Source of the DNA: Corynebacterium urealyticum DSM 7109
GTDB taxonomy: Bacteria > Actinomycetota > Actinomycetes > Mycobacteriales > Mycobacteriaceae
DNA length: 64,000 bases
Assembly: GCF_000069945.1 (NCBI RefSeq)
Contig: NC_010545.1
Coordinates: forward strand, 1,860,001-1,924,000
Direction of reading: 5' to 3'
How positions within the stretch are numbered: the stretch's first letter is position 1; every line of letters starts with the position of its first letter. The notes under the pieces are model-generated. The model worked only from the letters and a program-made list of their open reading frames with translations, had not been told where the DNA came from and made no database searches. Positions 51,929 to 61,320 of this stretch are shown piece by piece. The position numbers and the translations under genes are program-made.

Positions 51929-52525
51929 TTGATACTCATCGCGATCGTTGTGGCCGAGGTTTTATTCTGGATTCTGCTATTGGCCGGACTGTTGACACGA
52001 TATGCATTGAAGGCCCCGCGCATCGGTGCAGCACTACTCATTGCCACTCCGATCGTTGATCTCGCGCTACTGGCTTTAACTTATATCGACTTAAGCTCAG
52101 GCAAATCTTCGAATTTTATTCACGGTCTTTCTGCTTTATATATCGGGTATTCAATCGCACTAGGGCCGACAATCATCCGCGCATTGGACGTGCGATTTGC
52201 TCGCCGATTCGGCACACACGAGAACAACACCAACGGTCCAGATAACCACACTGCGGAATCAGCAATGACAACATGGAAACGAGCCTGCTGGGCCTCGCTG
52301 ATCAGTGTTGTCCTGCTCACCATTGGTATCGCCATCACGAGTTTGCAAGGTGCATTCTGGTTGATCTATTGGGTAATCGTCGCCATATTTATCGTGGTGT
52401 TGTGGTGGTTTATTGGCCCGCATCGAGAGAAAAAGAAGAAACGCGGTAAAAGCATGAAAATGGCTAAACTTCAGAATGCATCTACGTCAGAAGAATCCTC
52501 TCCTCGACAACCTGCGGATGAATAG
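51929..52525 (+). CDS. small integral membrane protein, candidate immunity or export factor
   Basis: This 198-residue protein has four or five membrane helices (LIAIVVAEVLFWILLLAGLL; IGAALLIATPIVDLALLALTYI; IHGLSALYIGYSIALGP; ASLISVVLLTIGIAITS; LIYWVIVAIFIVVLWWFI) and a basic, charged tail. The TTG at 51929 has CTGGAGG 8 bases upstream. No homologue is recognised. It is the second gene of the island, overlaps the next start and is the only multi-helix protein in it besides the protease, so immunity is an inference. Confidence 0.7.
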   Translation: MILIAIVVAEVLFWILLLAGLLTRYALKAPRIGAALLIATPIVDLALLALTYIDLSSGKSSNFIHGLSALYIGYSIALGPTIIRALDVRFARRFGTHENNTNGPDNHTAESAMTTWKRACWASLISVVLLTIGIAITSLQGAFWLIYWVIVAIFIVVLWWFIGPHREKKKKRGKSMKMAKLQNASTSEESSPRQPADE

Positions 52526-53234
52526 AGTGACCTCCTCAACTAACTTGGAACCGACACAGCTGGTAGCTGACGAGGTCAAACGCAGAGCTCGCCGATGGTA
52601 CCACGATCCTGAACGTGTTCCTGTTGCTCGGAACCATGACGCGGACGTGGAGCCCCGATATTCCAGTTTTGTTGCCCAGCAAATACACGAGCTTGGGGTG
52701 AATACTCCCCCTCGCATTATCGATGTTGGTTGTGGCGAAGGTTTGCTTGCCAGTCAACTGGAAGACTTTGAAGAATACATCGGAGTCGACCCAGATAATT
52801 CAGGCATACATACTGGCAATAATGCGTTATCCGCGAAGATGAAGTTTATACGTGCTGGTGTCGAAAACATTCCACCTTCAGTTTCCCACGCTGACATTAT
52901 TGTGTCTTCGTTGAATCTCGCGCTTTGGGACGATCCCATTCGCCGGTGTGTTGATTTACGTAAAAGACTCAGCCTTGGTGGTCGAATACTCATCATTGAC
53001 CTTCTGAGGACAGGATCACGTATTGAATACGCCGCAAGTAACGAGCTCAACCAATTTCTCATCGACCAGCACAACGCTTCGCTTACACCTGAGGATCTCG
53101 AAGTCCTTTGTCGAAAGGCACTACCAGGTGCCGAGATTTCAACATTTACCGATAAGCGAGAGACGATCGTCCCCACAATGGACACCGCCTCAGACTACGG
53201 CAACCTATTTTTCATAAACTACCAGGAGGCATGA
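52518..53234 (+). CDS. SAM-dependent methyltransferase, PznL-type N-methylase
   Basis: This 238-residue class I methyltransferase has the SAM motif I IIDVGCGEG at residues 67-75, the acidic end of beta 2 (YIGVDPDN), motif II/III regions (ADIIVSSLNLALWD) and a C-terminal beta-meander (GNLFFINY). By synteny with plantazolicin PznL it should dimethylate the alpha-amine of the core Arg. The ATG at 52518 overlaps the previous stop (ATGAATAG). The longer frame from 52476 is a shadow within the previous gene. The regiospecificity is inferred from family and context. Confidence 0.83.
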   Translation: MNRVTSSTNLEPTQLVADEVKRRARRWYHDPERVPVARNHDADVEPRYSSFVAQQIHELGVNTPPRIIDVGCGEGLLASQLEDFEEYIGVDPDNSGIHTGNNALSAKMKFIRAGVENIPPSVSHADIIVSSLNLALWDDPIRRCVDLRKRLSLGGRILIIDLLRTGSRIEYAASNELNQFLIDQHNASLTPEDLEVLCRKALPGAEISTFTDKRETIVPTMDTASDYGNLFFINYQEA

Positions 53235-53938
53235 ACGTGGCAACTACGTATCTTGGGGCTCGCAGTCATCTCGCTCAAATACTGGATAAGTGTGGCATTG
53301 TCGATCCACCAGTTGTAGTTGATGCTGTCACCTTGAACCGTGAGGGACTGGTTGAACAACTCGAGACTACTGCGAATGCAGCAAAACGATTGTTGATTCG
53401 CCCAGAGGTTATTAACAAAGACATTTCCGACCGTGCTGCAGATTACCTTGCCTGGCTCGACACAATCGAGTCTAGATTGCGCCAGTTTGGGGAAACTAGA
53501 GTTCTTACCCTCCCCCGTTCAGCAGAAGACTGGGAGGAAGACATCAACAAGGCCATCGAATTCAAAGTGTTTTGTCTTGTAGAACCAGCACAATTCATAA
53601 GCCTGATCAGTCGTAAACAGAGAACTGAAATGGTGCAAGCGGCTGTTAACGCAACGGCTGCCGGAGCTAAATTTCAACCTACTGTTACGCCCTCGACGGT
53701 GCCTGTATATTCCATCACCAAGATCTTGAGCTCCGAGTTCGGCGAGAACATTAGGTCTGAGAAGGTTAAACCAGCGGACCTATACGACGTCATGGTTACT
53801 GCTGGGATGGGCGCAGAGCTCAGCAACCGTATCATATCCGCTCAGCAACTCGCCGTGTCAGAGGTCGCAATCAATAACCCTAACGGAGAGGAAGCATTGG
53901 AAGACTTCCGAACGTACGTAAGCAGAAAGAAGCAGTGA
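53231..53938 (+). CDS. PznJ-position protein, unknown function
   Basis: This 235-residue soluble protein begins MNVATTYLGARSHLAQIL and has no signal or membrane segment. It is largely helical (EQLETTANAAKRLLIR, YLAWLDTIESRLRQF, AVNATAAGAKF). It is in the place of the uncharacterised pznJ gene between precursor/methylase and the cyclodehydratase. Its ATG overlaps the methyltransferase stop by 4 bases (ATGA) and CAGGAGG precedes it. A structural or chaperone role in the complex is a guess. Confidence 0.7.
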   Translation: MNVATTYLGARSHLAQILDKCGIVDPPVVVDAVTLNREGLVEQLETTANAAKRLLIRPEVINKDISDRAADYLAWLDTIESRLRQFGETRVLTLPRSAEDWEEDINKAIEFKVFCLVEPAQFISLISRKQRTEMVQAAVNATAAGAKFQPTVTPSTVPVYSITKILSSEFGENIRSEKVKPADLYDVMVTAGMGAELSNRIISAQQLAVSEVAINNPNGEEALEDFRTYVSRKKQ

Positions 53939-53944
53939 GGAAAG

Positions 53945-54916
53945 ATGACTGAAACTCAGAGGTACCAAGTTAACCCAGACCTGCGGGTATCGCGCGACGG
54001 CAACCAGATCGTTATAGAAGCCGCGTCAAACACATATTGTCTCTCCGATGAGGCTCTATGGCCTTTCATCTCTGAAGTACTCTCAACCACCGAGGAGCTC
54101 ACCATTCCAGAAAATAATGACGAGTATGAGCCTAGAGACATTGAACGACTTCAAGCAGCATTTGAAATTCTTTCAGAAACTGAAGTTCTTATTCCATCTG
54201 AACGCACCCCTTGGCCGGATACAATAGTTTCATTAGCTAACAGAAGTGGACGACTCGTTCCTCTTGAAGACATTGCCCACCGTTTAGAAACAGCCGAAAT
54301 CCTCATCGTGGACCCGCATAGCTCCTCCACAGTGAGTACTTTGACAGCAGCAATGAGAGACTACCCCATCGCTGAACCGACAGTCGTACAACAATTACCG
54401 AAACACAGCTCAGCCGACCTGATGGTAGTCGTTGCCGCAGATGAACACGACCCACTGCTCGACGAAGCGAACAAAATTGCGCTGGACTCTGATATTCGCG
54501 TTTGGACGCCACTGACACCAACCCGCAACGGCAGGTTCAGGGTTGGCCCTTGGTTCTACCCCAATCAGTCCGCCTGCTACAAATGCCTCCGACTGCGAGA
54601 AGGCAGTGTCGAACGAGAACCGGTACTTGCTGACATCCAACGAAAAGGCCAGTCAGCCATACCAAGGCATGATCGTTTCGACAGCCAGCCCGCGATGACA
54701 TCAATGATGATTTCGATGCTCACCGACGCAATGCTCACCCACATAGCTCTCGACGGAGCCCAAGGCCAGGCACCGGTCGGTGGGTTTGTCGATGTGAAAT
54801 ACGGGCTAGAAGGGTTTGAATTAGCCAATCACCGCGTGCTGCGTGTTCCTCGATGTCCTCAATGTTCAGCTGCTTCCGGAACAGGTTATCCACAAATTTG
54901 GTTTCATGAGGAGTGA
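53945..54916 (+). CDS. azole peptide C-protein (leader-recognising E1-like partner)
   Basis: This 323-residue partner of the YcaO enzyme recruits the precursor. The first 85 residues look like the winged-helix RiPP recognition element (LRVSRDGNQIVIEAASNTYCLSDEALWPFI, then acidic helices). The rest is a ThiF/E1-like fold without a visible ATP loop. Zinc ligands are CYKC at 211-214 and CPQC at 304-307. It begins 6 bases after the PznJ stop with GAGGAAAG upstream. It ends one base before the D-protein start. Confidence 0.85.
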   Translation: MTETQRYQVNPDLRVSRDGNQIVIEAASNTYCLSDEALWPFISEVLSTTEELTIPENNDEYEPRDIERLQAAFEILSETEVLIPSERTPWPDTIVSLANRSGRLVPLEDIAHRLETAEILIVDPHSSSTVSTLTAAMRDYPIAEPTVVQQLPKHSSADLMVVVAADEHDPLLDEANKIALDSDIRVWTPLTPTRNGRFRVGPWFYPNQSACYKCLRLREGSVEREPVLADIQRKGQSAIPRHDRFDSQPAMTSMMISMLTDAMLTHIALDGAQGQAPVGGFVDVKYGLEGFELANHRVLRVPRCPQCSAASGTGYPQIWFHEE

Positions 54917-54917
54917 A

Positions 54918-56312
54918 ATGGCCGCATCAGCAGAATTTTCGCGACCAGCCTACACTGAACTGACGTCTGGGAATCGCTGGTCAAGCTTAGAAGATGGAAT
55001 GAAACGAGCCCGCCTACTAGTTTCCGATCGAGTGGGCATCGTTAGTCGTGTGTTCGATAAAGTACATGACATTGATGACTCATACTGCTATGCCATTGGT
55101 TCGGAAACGGCCAACGGAGAATATCTAATAGGCTCGACGAGCAATAAATTCAATGGCGGTGGTGCGATCTCAGAGACAGGCACATACCTAGCTGCCATCG
55201 GTGAATGCGTTGAACGCTACAGTGGCGCATGGGTCCCGTGGGAAAATCTTCGACGGACTAGCTACTCAACCCTGAGCAAGGACTCAACGCCTGGCGTACA
55301 CCCAGACGTGTGGAGTCCCTTTCATGCCCGCCAGTTCGAGGACACGAGTTTCGAATATCATCCATTAACGCACGATAGGGAGCTAAACTGGTCTGCTATG
55401 CAGGACCTTTCCACCGGAAAAACGGTATGGGTGCCTTCTCAGATGCTGTATCTATATCCGACGGACCCGCATCATGAACAATCAGCTGTGGGTTACGCAA
55501 CCAGTAGCGGGTTAGCTTTCCATTCTACGCCTGCGGAAGCTATTCTTGGCGGTCTTTATGAGCTGATTGAACGGGATGCGTTCATGATCGTCTGGCATTC
55601 ACGGCTCACAATGCCACTCATCGACATTGAGTCGCAACCTGAGCTTTCCAAGTTCATGCGCCGCTACATTAAACCCTCAGGTGTTGATGTGTATCTGGTC
55701 GATCTCTCTAGCATCTCGAGGATCCCGGTTGTATTGGCAGTAGCTATCAATCCACACACGGATCACGCACCCGTTGCTCTGGGTGCTGCCGCAGGCCCCA
55801 CACTGCTCGCCGCTGCTAAAGATGCAGCGATCGAGTGCTTGCAGACAAGGAACTGGGTTAAAGCGGAACAGAGGGATGGAAATTCCCTTGACCCGGACCT
55901 TCGTGACATGAAAGCCTCCATCAGAGATTTCGACGATCACATTCGCTTCTATGCAAACGCGAAAGCACGCGACCGAGTGAAGTTCCTCATCTCTTCAGAT
56001 GAACGAACTGATGTATCTGCTGGCGGAAGTTTCGCCGGTGACAGCCCAAATGAAGAGATCGCCACGTTAGTATCGGCTTTGAACACACAAGGGATCGATG
56101 TGTTCGCTAGAGACCTCACGAGCCCAGATGTTCGCGAAGCAGGCGGTGCGGTTTTTAAGGTCTTTAGCCCGCAGCTGCAAATGCTGGATGTTGGTTTCCA
56201 CCGCCGGTTCCTCGGAAGCCAACGTCTCCGAACTCGCGCCCGCGAACTCGGCGCTTGCTCTAAGGACCTCAGTTTTGAAGATTTCAACCCTCTTCCCCAC
56301 CCATTCCCATAA
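54918..56312 (+). CDS. YcaO cyclodehydratase (D-protein)
   Basis: This 464-residue YcaO enzyme uses ATP to cyclise Cys, Ser and Thr of the precursor to azolines. ATP-site elements are seen as KFNGGGAISETGTYLAAIGECVERYSG and the later LGGLYELIERDAFMIVWH. The C-terminus ends in the Pro-rich motif PLPHPFP, typical of azole-forming YcaO proteins. ATG 54918 has GAGGAG 4 bases upstream; the frame open from 54843 lies within the C-protein gene. C- and D-proteins are separate here, as in plantazolicin. Confidence 0.93.
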   Translation: MAASAEFSRPAYTELTSGNRWSSLEDGMKRARLLVSDRVGIVSRVFDKVHDIDDSYCYAIGSETANGEYLIGSTSNKFNGGGAISETGTYLAAIGECVERYSGAWVPWENLRRTSYSTLSKDSTPGVHPDVWSPFHARQFEDTSFEYHPLTHDRELNWSAMQDLSTGKTVWVPSQMLYLYPTDPHHEQSAVGYATSSGLAFHSTPAEAILGGLYELIERDAFMIVWHSRLTMPLIDIESQPELSKFMRRYIKPSGVDVYLVDLSSISRIPVVLAVAINPHTDHAPVALGAAAGPTLLAAAKDAAIECLQTRNWVKAEQRDGNSLDPDLRDMKASIRDFDDHIRFYANAKARDRVKFLISSDERTDVSAGGSFAGDSPNEEIATLVSALNTQGIDVFARDLTSPDVREAGGAVFKVFSPQLQMLDVGFHRRFLGSQRLRTRARELGACSKDLSFEDFNPLPHPFP

Positions 56313-56323
56313 GGAGGAAATTC

Positions 56324-57157
56324 TTGTCATCCGCAGCCGAAGCAAGCCACAGCGCAAACCTTCGAGAAATCGTCTACAACACTGGCGTACCGGAAGTATC
56401 CGACCCCAGCGAGGACTACTTTGAAGCGTCAAAACTGACTAGGGACGGCCTTGCCTGGGAAACGCCCGGCATCCCTCTGCTGCTGCAATCGCCAGAACTT
56501 CAGAAGATGAGTGGACGAGCGTCAAGACGTTACACCTCGCGTCCCTTCACCGAACTAGGCGAACCTGAGCCGCTTCCGCGAGGTCTGGACTCATTACTTC
56601 GATCACGACGTTCATGCCCCCAATTCGGAGGAGGCAAACTGTCGCTGAACTCGATTCACCAAATCCTTCATCATTCCTACGGAGCCTATCCCGTCGATAA
56701 CGGGCACCAAACACGCAGAAACGTGCCTTCAGGTGGTGCTTTATACCCGCTTGATCTTTATCTCGTGTCTCGCAACGTTGAGACCCTAGATGCAGGAGAC
56801 CTTCACCACTTCGACCCTTACAGAAAGGGGCTCGCACACATTCGAAGTAATGTTGACCTCGACTCGCTCGACGAGGCCCTCTTGTTGCCGGAGGTAGCGC
56901 AGGACGCGTCGGCCTTCATAATAATCAGTGCTACTTTCTGGCGTAGCAGGTTTAAATATTCCCAGCGAGCTCTGCGTTTCAGCCTGATGGAATCAGGTCA
57001 CGTTGCTCAGAATCTGATCACAGTGGCTACAAGCATCAACGTTCAATCCCGAGTATTCGGTGGATTCATCGATAGTGAGGTGAATTCGATTCTTTCCGAC
57101 CATAACGGCGTGGATGACGCAAGCCTGTACGTGGTGCTCTTAGGATCTGAGACATGA
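56324..57157 (+). CDS. FMN-dependent azoline dehydrogenase (B-protein)
   Basis: This 277-residue SagB-type nitroreductase oxidises azolines to azoles with FMN. The SagB signature RRYTSRPF, LDSLLRSRRSCPQF and VPSGGALYPLDLYLVS is present, along with a late FSLMESGHVAQNLITVATSI helix. The start is TTG at 56324 with AAGGAGG 7 bases upstream. It should act after the YcaO enzyme on both azole blocks. Confidence 0.9.
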   Translation: MSSAAEASHSANLREIVYNTGVPEVSDPSEDYFEASKLTRDGLAWETPGIPLLLQSPELQKMSGRASRRYTSRPFTELGEPEPLPRGLDSLLRSRRSCPQFGGGKLSLNSIHQILHHSYGAYPVDNGHQTRRNVPSGGALYPLDLYLVSRNVETLDAGDLHHFDPYRKGLAHIRSNVDLDSLDEALLLPEVAQDASAFIIISATFWRSRFKYSQRALRFSLMESGHVAQNLITVATSINVQSRVFGGFIDSEVNSILSDHNGVDDASLYVVLLGSET

Positions 57158-57732
57158 CCTTTCTGTCCAAGTTCGTTCATGTGGCGTGGACATTCAAAGG
57201 ACCTGAACTTCTAACTCGAGCTCGGAAACAATGGCCCAAACAGTTCCGCCCCTCCGCGGGGTGGTATCACGACATCCCAACAGCAATTATTGCTGTAATA
57301 TCCCTCTGCGAAGAAGCGCTGCGACGCCACAGCCGCCCCTTACTATGGAAAGGGGGCAAGAGTTGCAGCTTGATGGCCATTGGCGCTGGTTTGGCGTTGC
57401 ATAATCTTAGCGTTTTCGTGTTAGCACGACGGGTGCCCCAGTACCATTTCCGCTCCCTGTCAAAAGTACAGCTTGCACAAACTATAACGGTCGCAGCCGC
57501 AGAAGAAATTATCTGGAGAACCGACGGCGGATATACCTCACGACTCATCGAAAGTATAGGGTTCGGCCTTACTCATCTAAGAATTGGGTCAATTCCCGGC
57601 GTAATCCATATGGGTATATTCGCGTTGATTGCGCGCTATTTCGAGCGGAGACATGGGTTGGTAGCCTCCGCCTTGTTCCATAGCTCCTACAACATTGCTC
57701 ATGAAAGCGAATCGCATAGAGACAAGAAGTAA
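57154..57732 (+). CDS. CPBP-type membrane protease (PznE-position), putative leader peptidase
   Basis: This 192-residue protein belongs to the CPBP (CAAX-protease/bacteriocin-processing) family. The catalytic motifs are EEIIWR at 117-122, FGLTH at 137-141 and HSSYN near the C-terminus. Membrane helices are visible (IPTAIIAVISLCEE, SLMAIGAGLALHNLSVFVLA, IPGVIHMGIFALIARYF). By position it should remove the leader after cyclisation; immunity is the alternative role for this family. The ATG overlaps the dehydrogenase stop by 4 bases. Confidence 0.8.
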   Translation: MTFLSKFVHVAWTFKGPELLTRARKQWPKQFRPSAGWYHDIPTAIIAVISLCEEALRRHSRPLLWKGGKSCSLMAIGAGLALHNLSVFVLARRVPQYHFRSLSKVQLAQTITVAAAEEIIWRTDGGYTSRLIESIGFGLTHLRIGSIPGVIHMGIFALIARYFERRHGLVASALFHSSYNIAHESESHRDKK

Positions 57733-57802
57733 TCGGAAACTACCAACCTTGATGTCCCATGATTAGGGATGTTCACGAGGCCATGCCCAATCTAGGTTAC
57801 TA

Positions 57803-57912
57803 ATTGGGATTTGAAGTGTCCCAGGTTTTGTTCCGTCTGAGTAGATGAGAAAAATTGGACCATGCCGAAGAAGTTTGACCAGGATGCGAAAGACCGCGTC
57901 GCCCGCTGTTGG
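57803..57912 (+). mobile_element. left-end fragment of an IS3-family element
   Basis: After TTGGGATTTGAAGTGTCCC there is an ATG at 57862 reading MPKKFDQDAKDRVAR, the N-terminus of an IS3-type OrfA. It breaks off at 57912 where an IS256-family end begins. Nothing else of this element is present. Confidence 0.6.
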
Positions 57913-58634
57913 GAGAGTGTCTGATGGTTTGTGTGTGGGAACCTAACCTGCATGAGGAGATGGATCAGAATGACTACTGTGGCGAGACAAGATCCGGCTG
58001 ATAAGGCCAAGATTGATGCGATTGGAAAGAAGCTTCTCGCTAACCCTGAAAACGCGAAACTGATTGATGACCTTGGCACATCGACGACGGATGCCAACGA
58101 CCTAGTTCGGGGGCATGCTACGAGCCTCGATCACTAGGGGTTTGAATGCTGAGATGGACGCCCACCTTGGCTATGAGCCCGGCGACAGGAGCGGAAAAGC
58201 TGCCGCTAGGACAGACAAGTACCGCAACGGGTCGTATCCAAAAACCGTGGATTCTAACTACGGGCCGGTTACTGTGGATGTGCCGAGAGATCGGGCTGGA
58301 ACATTCTTGCCGACTATGGCCCCGCAAAGGCTCGAGGCGTTTGACTGACGTTGGGTGAGATGATCATCAGCTTGTATGCCGGTGGGATGACAATTAGGGA
58401 TTCCAGCACCATATGGCAACTGCGACCCGGGTTGATAGTTCCCATGAGACGATTTCTGCGGTTACCGACGCCGTCTTGGATGAGGTCATGGTCTGGCAAA
58501 ACCGCCAGTGAGATGAGTTCTACCCGGTCATTTTCCTCGATGCGCTGCGCATTAAAGTCCGCGACGGCGGCCGGGTAGTCAACAAGTCCGCGTACATGGC
58601 AATCGGTGTAGACCTTGACGGTATCAAGCACGGA
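57913..58634 (+). mobile_element. decayed second-type IS256-family element, 3' part lost
   Basis: The end GAGAGTGTCTGATGGTTTGTG at 57913 is related to the terminal repeat of the intact IS256 copies. The transposase starts at 57971 (MTTVARQDPADKAK), then runs through several frames: LNAEMDAHLGYEPGD, YRNGSYPKTVDSNYGPVTVDVPRDRAGTF, MIISLYAGGMTI, and FYPVIFLDALRIK-like sequence. At least three frameshifts and one stop are present. It ends at GIKH where an IS3-family element begins. Confidence 0.8.
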
Positions 58635-58697
58635 CCTGGCCCCGTTAGGTAGACACCTGCTATCCAGCCCGGTTGGGTTGGGAAGAAAGGTAATCTA

Positions 58698-59375
58698 CCA
58701 TTATTCCTAGGTACTCCGAACAGTTCAAACGTGATGCTGTGGCCCTCTACGAAAACAATGAGGACCTCTCACTTCACCCGGCTGCAGCAGAGCTAGGAAT
58801 CAATCGTTCTTCACTTTATTCCTGACTTAAGCTGTTCGGCACCGGCAAACGTGCCCACTCGAAAAACATGCGTGATAAAGCTCAGGCGACGACTGATTCT
58901 GAGCAGATCCGCCAGCTAGAAAAAGAAAACGCGAAGAACGCGATATCCAGCGCAAGGCCGCGAAATATTTTGTTTAAAGAGACACGCCGGTAATCCGCTT
59001 CCAGTTTGTCTATGACCACCGAACCGAGTACTCGGTTAAGCGGATGTGCCACGTGTTAAAGCTCAATCGCTCCTCGTTCTACCAATGGGTCAACACCGCC
59101 GAAAAAACGCAGGTTAAAGATGTGTTCCGATGCCCTTATTGGTGCAAAAATCAAGACCACTTTTGATGATGAGCAGGGCTTTATGGTGCTAAACGCATCG
59201 CTGCGAGCCTCAACGGTGATACGGATTTCGGCCCGATCAATCACAAGAAGGTCGCACGCATCATGAAATCCATGGGGCTTAAAGGCTTTGCCAAGCGCCG
59301 GCGATGTGTCGCTACCAGGCGTAAGCCTGGTCACCGAGTCATGCCAGATTTAGTAGGCCGCAAATTCACCGCTGA
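58698..59375 (+). pseudogene. IS3-family OrfA and OrfB 5' part, broken
   Basis: OrfA has an internal TGA (58825 region). OrfB starts near 58980 with FQFVYDHRTEYSVKRMCHVLKL, loses frame near 59115, and resumes as KRIAASLNGDTDFGPINHKKVARIMKSMGL through to VGRKFTA at 59375. The rest is at 60825-61320 after the IS256 insertion. Confidence 0.75.
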
Positions 59376-60816
59376 GAGGGTGTCAGGAAGTTTGTGTGTG
59401 AGGCTCTGATCGAGAAGGAGTGTCACCGATAATGACTACTGTGTCACCGAAGAAAGGCCATGACCCGGCGAGGGTCAACGAGATCAGCGAGAAGCTGATG
59501 GAAAATCCTGAGCTGGCTAGCCTGATCAGCGAGCTGTCGACCTCCGCTGATGATGCCAGCGAGCTGGTCAAAGGCTTGTTGCAGGCATCAATCAACGCTG
59601 GTCTGCAGGCGGAGATGGATGCGCATTTGGGCTATAGCCACTCCGACCGCAAGTCCAAAGCCCAGGTTGAACCCGTGCACGGCGGCAATCACCGCAACGG
59701 GTCGTACACCAAGACCGTCAATTCTGGCTACGGCGCGGTGGAAGTGACCGTGCCCAGGGATCGTGCCGGCACGTTTACTCCGAAGATGGTGCCCAAGGGC
59801 GCACGTCGGCTCACAGAGCTCGACGACATGATCGTCTCGCTATACGCCGGTGGGATGACAGTGCGCGATATTCAGCATCACCTCGCGACCACGCTCGGGG
59901 TGGATATGAGCCCAGATACGATCAGCACCATTACCGATGCGGTGTTAGACGAGGTCATGATCTGGCAAAACCGCCAGCTCGACGAGTTTTACCCGGTGAT
60001 CTTCCTCGACGCGCTACGCGTGAAAATCCGTGACGGTCACCGCGTGGTCAATAAGGCCTGCTACATGGCGGTTGGTGTCGACATGGACGGCATCAAACAC
60101 ATCCTGGGATTGTGGATTGCCGATAATGAAGGCGCTGCATTCTGGGCATCGGTGTGCGCGGATCTGGCCAACCGTGGCGTCCAGGACGTGTTCATCGTGT
60201 GCTGCGACGGGCTCAAAGGCTTGCCGGAAGCTGTCGAGGCAACCTGGCCGAATTCCATGGTGCAAACCTGCATTGTGCACCTGATTCGGGCTTCGAACCG
60301 GTGGGTGTCGCATCAGGACCGCAAATCTGTCTCCCGTGCGCTACGTGAGGTCTACACGGCCGCCAACGAGGACACCGCCCGCGACGCCCTGGACGCGTTC
60401 GAAGCCAGTGAACTGGGCCAGAGATACCCGCAATCGGTCAAAGTCTGGCGCGACGCCTGGGACCGGTTCGTGCCGTTTTTACAGTTCCCGCCAGCGGCCC
60501 GCCGGGTGCTCTACACCACGAATTCGATCGAATCGCTCAACGCTGAACTGCGGAAAGCTACCCGTAACCGCGGGCAATTCCCGAACGACACCGCGGCGCT
60601 GAAAACGCTGTGGCTGATGATCTGCAACATCGAAGACAAGCGCGCCGCCCAGCGAGCGAAGAAAGCAAAGCGCGACATCGAATGCAATGGCTATATTGAA
60701 GGAGCGAAAGCCACCGGGTGGAAACAAGCCATCAACCAACTAGCCGTGGCTTACCCCGACCGATTCGCGGACTACTTGTAAACCAAGCCCCCGCACACAA
60801 ACAATCGGACACTCTC
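59376..60816 (+). mobile_element. IS256-family insertion sequence, copy 2 (1441 bp)
   Basis: Same length and ends as copy 1, opposite orientation. The 8-bp target duplication ACCGCTGA lies at 59368-59375 and 60817-60824. Removing the element and one repeat joins the IS3 frame as VGRKFTA-DRPNHVYG, which confirms the boundaries exactly. Confidence 0.95.
59420..60781 (+). CDS. IS256-family transposase, copy 2
   Basis: This 453-residue protein is identical to copy 1 except for at least one residue (Glu in ALDAFEASELG). All signature regions are intact, so it may be functional. Its frame starts at the ATG with GAAGGAG upstream. Confidence 0.95.
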   Translation: MSPIMTTVSPKKGHDPARVNEISEKLMENPELASLISELSTSADDASELVKGLLQASINAGLQAEMDAHLGYSHSDRKSKAQVEPVHGGNHRNGSYTKTVNSGYGAVEVTVPRDRAGTFTPKMVPKGARRLTELDDMIVSLYAGGMTVRDIQHHLATTLGVDMSPDTISTITDAVLDEVMIWQNRQLDEFYPVIFLDALRVKIRDGHRVVNKACYMAVGVDMDGIKHILGLWIADNEGAAFWASVCADLANRGVQDVFIVCCDGLKGLPEAVEATWPNSMVQTCIVHLIRASNRWVSHQDRKSVSRALREVYTAANEDTARDALDAFEASELGQRYPQSVKVWRDAWDRFVPFLQFPPAARRVLYTTNSIESLNAELRKATRNRGQFPNDTAALKTLWLMICNIEDKRAAQRAKKAKRDIECNGYIEGAKATGWKQAINQLAVAYPDRFADYL

Positions 60817-61320
60817 ACCGCTGACAGGCCAAACCACGTCTATGGTAGCGACATTACGTACCTGCCGTGTAAGGGTGGCAAGAACATGTACCTTGCCACG
60901 GTCATCGACGTCTACTCTCACAAACTTGTCGGTCATGCACTCGCGGATCACATGCGGGTATCGCTAGTTATCGAAGCTTTGTCTCATGCCAGAAAGGTCC
61001 GCGGAAGCCTTAAAGGGGCAATTTTCCATTCCGATCACGGCAGTGTGTATACTTCACAGGCATTTAGGGACCACTGCGCCCAACTTGGTATGCGCCAATC
61101 CATGGGAGCAGTGGGAACGAGTGTCGATAACGCCCCTGCAGAATCCTTTAACGCCACCTTAAAGCGTGAAGTACTGCGTGATAGGAAACTCTTTGAAAGT
61201 CCAATCAGCTGCCGCCAGGAAATCTTCCGGTGGTGCATGCGCTACAACACGCGCAGGCGGCACTCCTGGTGCAACCTTCTAGCCCCGATGACTTCGAAGC
61301 GCTTAATTCAACTACACTGA
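60817..61320 (+). pseudogene. IS3-family OrfB 3' part
   Basis: The integrase core reads TADRPNHVYGSDITYLP, ATVIDVYSHKLVGHAL, FHSDHGSVYTSQAF and ESFNATLKREVLRD, so the DDE residues are present, but the N-half is separated by IS256 copy 2. It ends near IQLH. Confidence 0.82.

Noticed and set aside
57792..58097. 101-codon minus-strand frame in the IS debris
   Set aside because: Antisense to the decayed IS3 and IS256-type sequences.
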